Source: Methylophilaceae bacterium (GTDB lineage Bacteria > Pseudomonadota > Gammaproteobacteria > Burkholderiales > Methylophilaceae). From it: a DNA stretch of 34,568 bases. The stretch lies in contig CANCPF010000021.1 of assembly GCA_947379975.1 (NCBI GenBank), positions 1 to 34,568 of the forward strand, read 5' to 3'. Position numbers and translations under genes: made by a program. Below, one piece after another: positions 32,105 to 34,568 of this stretch; positions within the stretch are counted from its first letter, which is position 1, and every line of letters begins with the position of its first letter. The notes under the pieces are model-generated. The model ran no database searches. It saw only the letters and a program-made list of their open reading frames with translations, and was not told the origin of the DNA.

Positions 32105-33574
32105 TTATTTAAACCAAGGTGCGCGGGCTGTCATAATTAATGTCTTAGCGCGTTCTGCTTCCATACCAGTAAGCTCTACCAGCTCATCAACAGCCAATTC
32201 AGCTAAATCATCCATTGTCGGTACGCCTTTTGATGCCAATAAATGCGCAGTATCGTCATCCATACCTTCCATCGTCAGCAAATCATCTGCCGCTTCGTCT
32301 ACTTTTTCTTCTTTAGCAATCGCTTCTGTCAACAAAGCCGCACGAGCGCGTTTACGCAACTCTTCAATAGTATCCGTATCAAATGCATCAATTTCATTCA
32401 TCTCAGCAAGCGGTACATAAGCAATTTCTTCTAGCGTACTAAAGCCTTCTTGTACCAAGATTTCTGCCACTTCAGCATCGACATCAAGTTTTTCCATAAA
32501 GAGCTGACTAACGCCAGCAAACTCTTCTTGGTTTTTCTGTGCAGCCTGATCAACGGTAAGGATATTTAGTGTCCAACCGGTAAGCTCAGAAGCTAAACGT
32601 ACGTTTTGTCCATTACGGCCAATCGCAAGCGCCAATTGCTCTTCATCCACCACAACATCCATACTATGCGCGTCTTCATCCACGACGATACTAGCAACCT
32701 CAGCTGGCGACATTGCGTTAATGACGAATTGCGCGGGTTCTATGCTCCAAAGAACAATATCTACACGCTCGCCAGCTAACTCACTGGTCACCGCCTGAAC
32801 GCGTGAACCGCGCATACCTACGCAAGTACCCACTGGATCTATACGCTGATCATTACTTTTAACCGCTATTTTTGAACGTAAACCTGGATCGCGTGCAGCA
32901 GCACGAATCTCTAGCAAACCTTCTTCAATCTCTGGCACTTCTAATTCGAATAAGCGCACCAAGAAATCAGGTGTAATTCTAGATAAAATCAATTGTGGGC
33001 CACGGCCGCCACGCTCGATTCGTGATAAGAATGCACGGACACGATCACCAACACGTAAATTCTCTTTTGGAATCATTTGTTCGCGCGGCAATAGAGATTC
33101 AATACGGCCAACCTCAATAATTGCACTGCCTTTTTCCATACGCTTAATGACGCCTGTGACCATTTTTTCGTCACGCGCCAAGAAGTCTTCTAATATTTGC
33201 TCACGCTCTGCTTCACGTACTTTTTGTAGAATAACCTGTTTAGCAGCTTGCGCACCGATGCGTCCGAAGGCAATGCTTTCTAGCGGCTCTTCATAGTATT
33301 CACCAACAGTTAAGCCTTTTGCATGCTCACTTTCTTCATCGATTTGATACGCCGAGTTTTCTAACAAGTCATATTCAACATACTGCCAGCGCCTAAAAGT
33401 TTCATACTCTCCAGTTTCACGGTCAATCGCAACGCGCACGTCGGCATCATCATGATGTTTTTTCTTAGTAGCTGAAGCCAATGCCAGCTCTAGCGCGGTA
33501 AAAATCACCTCTTTAGTCACATTTTTTTCATGCGCCAAGGCATCTACCAACAATAAAATTTCACGACTCATCAT
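32105..33574 (-). CDS. nusA: Transcription termination/antitermination factor NusA
   Basis: 489 residues. RNA-polymerase binding N-terminal domain (MSREILLLVDALAHEKNVTK), S1 domain (about 135-200, GVIKRMEKGSAIIEVGRIES), two KH domains (KSNDQRIDPVGTCVGMRGSR and VDEEQLALAIGRNGQNVRLA), and two C-terminal acidic repeats (the second ends GMEAERAKTLIMTARAPWF). NusA promotes pausing and intrinsic termination and assists rRNA antitermination. The frame starts ATG-ATG; GGAG lies 4 bp from the first and 7 bp from the second, so the second is slightly preferred. The S1-KH-KH region also carries the usual NusA PGLRSKIAV. It is cotranscribed with rimP. Confidence 0.97.
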   Translation of the reverse strand: MMSREILLLVDALAHEKNVTKEVIFTALELALASATKKKHHDDADVRVAIDRETGEYETFRRWQYVEYDLLENSAYQIDEESEHAKGLTVGEYYEEPLESIAFGRIGAQAAKQVILQKVREAEREQILEDFLARDEKMVTGVIKRMEKGSAIIEVGRIESLLPREQMIPKENLRVGDRVRAFLSRIERGGRGPQLILSRITPDFLVRLFELEVPEIEEGLLEIRAAARDPGLRSKIAVKSNDQRIDPVGTCVGMRGSRVQAVTSELAGERVDIVLWSIEPAQFVINAMSPAEVASIVVDEDAHSMDVVVDEEQLALAIGRNGQNVRLASELTGWTLNILTVDQAAQKNQEEFAGVSQLFMEKLDVDAEVAEILVQEGFSTLEEIAYVPLAEMNEIDAFDTDTIEELRKRARAALLTEAIAKEEKVDEAADDLLTMEGMDDDTAHLLASKGVPTMDDLAELAVDELVELTGMEAERAKTLIMTARAPWFK

Positions 33575-33678
33575 CTATCTCCGACTAAAATTTGCAGATT
33601 AACTGCCTTAATTCATTCAATTTTTATTATAAAATTACTTTTTACAATCTTATGTTTCCACTGTTAAGTAGAGCAACA

Positions 33679-34176
33679 CTAAAAGACCGGGTTTAGTCGC
33701 GCTTTCTCAATATTTGTCAGCGCTAACTTGTAAATCACACCGTCACAATCCAACAATACTTGAGAGCTCTCTAGGCCACGTATAAAACCCACAAAGTTCT
33801 TCTTAGTAAGCGTTTCTTCTTTACCAGCAGACTTTGCATTCACCACCAATTCAATGATAGGCACGCGGATTTTAACAGTCGCACGCTCACCAATAAAGCG
33901 AGTAAAGTCAGCCTCTTTCCTCAACACCCTATCCATGCCCGGCGATGAAACCTCTAATCGGTCATAGTCAATATCATTTTCAATAGCCAATAAATTACCC
34001 AATTGATTACTCACCAAAGAGCAATCATCAATATTTACACTATCTTTGATGTCAACAGGGTTTTGCTTATCAATAAACACACGTAACACTTTGCCGCGAT
34101 TAGAAATCTCAAGGTCAACCAAATCGAAACCCAACTGATTGACCGATGTTTCTATCATTGTATGCAAATCTAGCAT
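33679..34176 (-). CDS. rimP: Ribosome maturation factor RimP
   Basis: 165 residues. Needed for 30S assembly. It has GFDLVDLEISNRGKVLRVFI, NIDDCSLVSNQLGNLL, DRLEVSSPGMDRVLRKEADF and the Sm-like C-terminal part with NFVGFIRGLESSQVLLDCDG. First gene of rimP-nusA-infB-rbfA-truB. The ATG at 34176 has AGGTGG 2-3 bp upstream. Its leader contains a terminator-like hairpin. Confidence 0.94.
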   Translation of the reverse strand: MLDLHTMIETSVNQLGFDLVDLEISNRGKVLRVFIDKQNPVDIKDSVNIDDCSLVSNQLGNLLAIENDIDYDRLEVSSPGMDRVLRKEADFTRFIGERATVKIRVPIIELVVNAKSAGKEETLTKKNFVGFIRGLESSQVLLDCDGVIYKLALTNIEKARLNPVF

Positions 34177-34234
34177 GCCACCTAACCTCTCAACACTACG
34201 ACAACCGTGTAACTAAATTACGCAAGTTGCAGAA

Positions 34235-34258
34235 ACAAAAAATGGGCACAAAGCCCAT
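34235..34258 (-). terminator. Terminator-like hairpin in the rimP leader (attenuator candidate)
   Basis: On the minus strand ATGGGC (34258-34253), loop TTTGT, GCCCAT (34247-34242), then TTTTTT and GTTT. It lies 58 bp upstream of the rimP ATG and only about 10 nt after the predicted start site of the promoter at 34276-34281. Confidence 0.65.
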
Positions 34259-34275
34259 CGAAAAATTCACGTAGT

Positions 34276-34284
34276 ATTATACCA
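34276..34284 (-). promoter_or_regulatory. Extended -10 promoter of the rimP operon
   Basis: On the minus strand TGGTATAAT (34284-34276) is a perfect extended -10. No good -35 lies 17 bp upstream, but an extended -10 can do without one. The 331-bp gap from rimP to the 5S gene holds this promoter, the leader hairpin and the rRNA terminator; I see no gene in it. Confidence 0.6.
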
Positions 34285-34431
34285 ATAATTAAGATTAATT
34301 ACTAGCCAACTGCTGTGCATACCTATTCCGTAAATTAAATTTAGCTAAAACGCGACAAAAAAAATGTACATTGGCCAATTTTGCAGCTAAAAAACTTAAG
34401 AGAACCGCCATGCACATATCACCCGCGCAAC

Positions 34432-34466
34432 AAAAAACCCCCACTATGAGTCATAGAGGGGGTTTA
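34432..34466 (-). terminator. Terminator of the rRNA operon
   Basis: A 14-bp stem (34435-34448 with 34452-34465) around acccccactatg / catagagggggt, one mismatch, loop of 3. On the minus strand it ends in T6. It is 42 bp beyond the 5S end. Confidence 0.88.
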
Positions 34467-34507
34467 GTGTGGTGAATTAACATAGGGGTTAACTCACGAA
34501 ATAAATA

Positions 34508-34568
34508 GCTTGGCAGTGACCTACTTTCGCATGCAAAAAGCATACTATCATCGGCGCTGGTTCGTTTC
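34508..34568 (-). rRNA. rrf: 5S ribosomal RNA, 3' half (runs off the window)
   Basis: The minus strand contains GCGCCGATGATAGTATG, GCATGCGAAAGTAGGTCACT and GCCAAGC, the standard 3' half of bacterial 5S rRNA (helices IV/V and the 3' strand of helix I). The 5' half is past the window edge. It marks the end of an rRNA operon transcribed toward rimP. Confidence 0.92.

Noticed and set aside
34196..34258. 20-codon leader peptide frame before rimP
   Set aside because: The ATG is inside the hairpin and there is no Shine-Dalgarno; probably chance, though it ends 19 bp before rimP.
1..34568. CRISPR array, prophage, toxin-antitoxin or defence island
   Set aside because: No regularly spaced repeats of CRISPR type, no phage or restriction genes; the accessory content is one IS remnant.

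Overview
The window looks like chromosomal housekeeping DNA from a betaproteobacterium. The moderately low G+C, the gene order and the protein styles (SPOR-type RlpA, the proteobacterial GshA family with GshB, a Gx transporter/NusG-II/ApbE trio) fit Methylophilaceae, for example a Methylotenera-like methylotroph. That taxonomic call is inference, since no rRNA long enough to place it is present. Nearly everything is on the minus strand; the exceptions are purU, gatCAB and an IS30 remnant.

Region by region, in plus coordinates: (1) 1-2849, minus: ispH, nudB, nadA and the start of a HIT-family gene, probably one operon, with a 15-bp degenerate tandem repeat between nudB and nadA. (2) 2922-4155: purU on plus, followed by a 12-bp degenerate tandem repeat and a bidirectional terminator; facing it is an unannotated 46-residue exported acidic peptide gene. 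(3) 4313-5805, minus: lptM (tiny lipoprotein, GTG start) then lysA. (4) 5884-7873, minus: lipoprotein ApbE, a NusG domain II protein and a Gx-family membrane protein, overlapping or closely spaced. (5) 7959-20269, minus: a long cell-elongation and cofactor cluster mreB, mreC, mreD, mrdA, rodA, rlpA, dacA, ybeD-like, lipB, lipA, gshA, gshB. (6) 20483-23759, plus: gatC, gatA, gatB and a strong terminator. (7) 23916-24767: an IS30-family remnant with a nonsense codon and a missing 3' end. (8) 24976-27650, minus: rpsO, terminator, pnp. (9) 27849-34176, minus: rimP, nusA, infB, rbfA, truB, the classic transcription/translation operon. (10) 34177-34568: promoter and terminators, then the 3' part of a 5S rRNA gene of an rRNA operon running toward rimP.

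The shape genes (MreBCD, PBP2, RodA) are transcribed with peptidoglycan maturation genes (RlpA, DacA), then with lipoylation (LipB, LipA) and glutathione synthesis (GshA, GshB). The mrdA-to-lipA order is the one seen in Escherichia coli; adding gshAB behind it is the local variation.

No CRISPR array, prophage, defence island or obviously novel multi-gene system is present. The best leads are a terminator-like hairpin about 10 nt downstream of a consensus-like promoter in front of rimP-nusA-infB; the ApbE/NusG-II/Gx trio with an atypical ApbE motif; the small exported acidic peptide with two palindromes upstream; and two codon-length degenerate tandem repeats in intergenic DNA.
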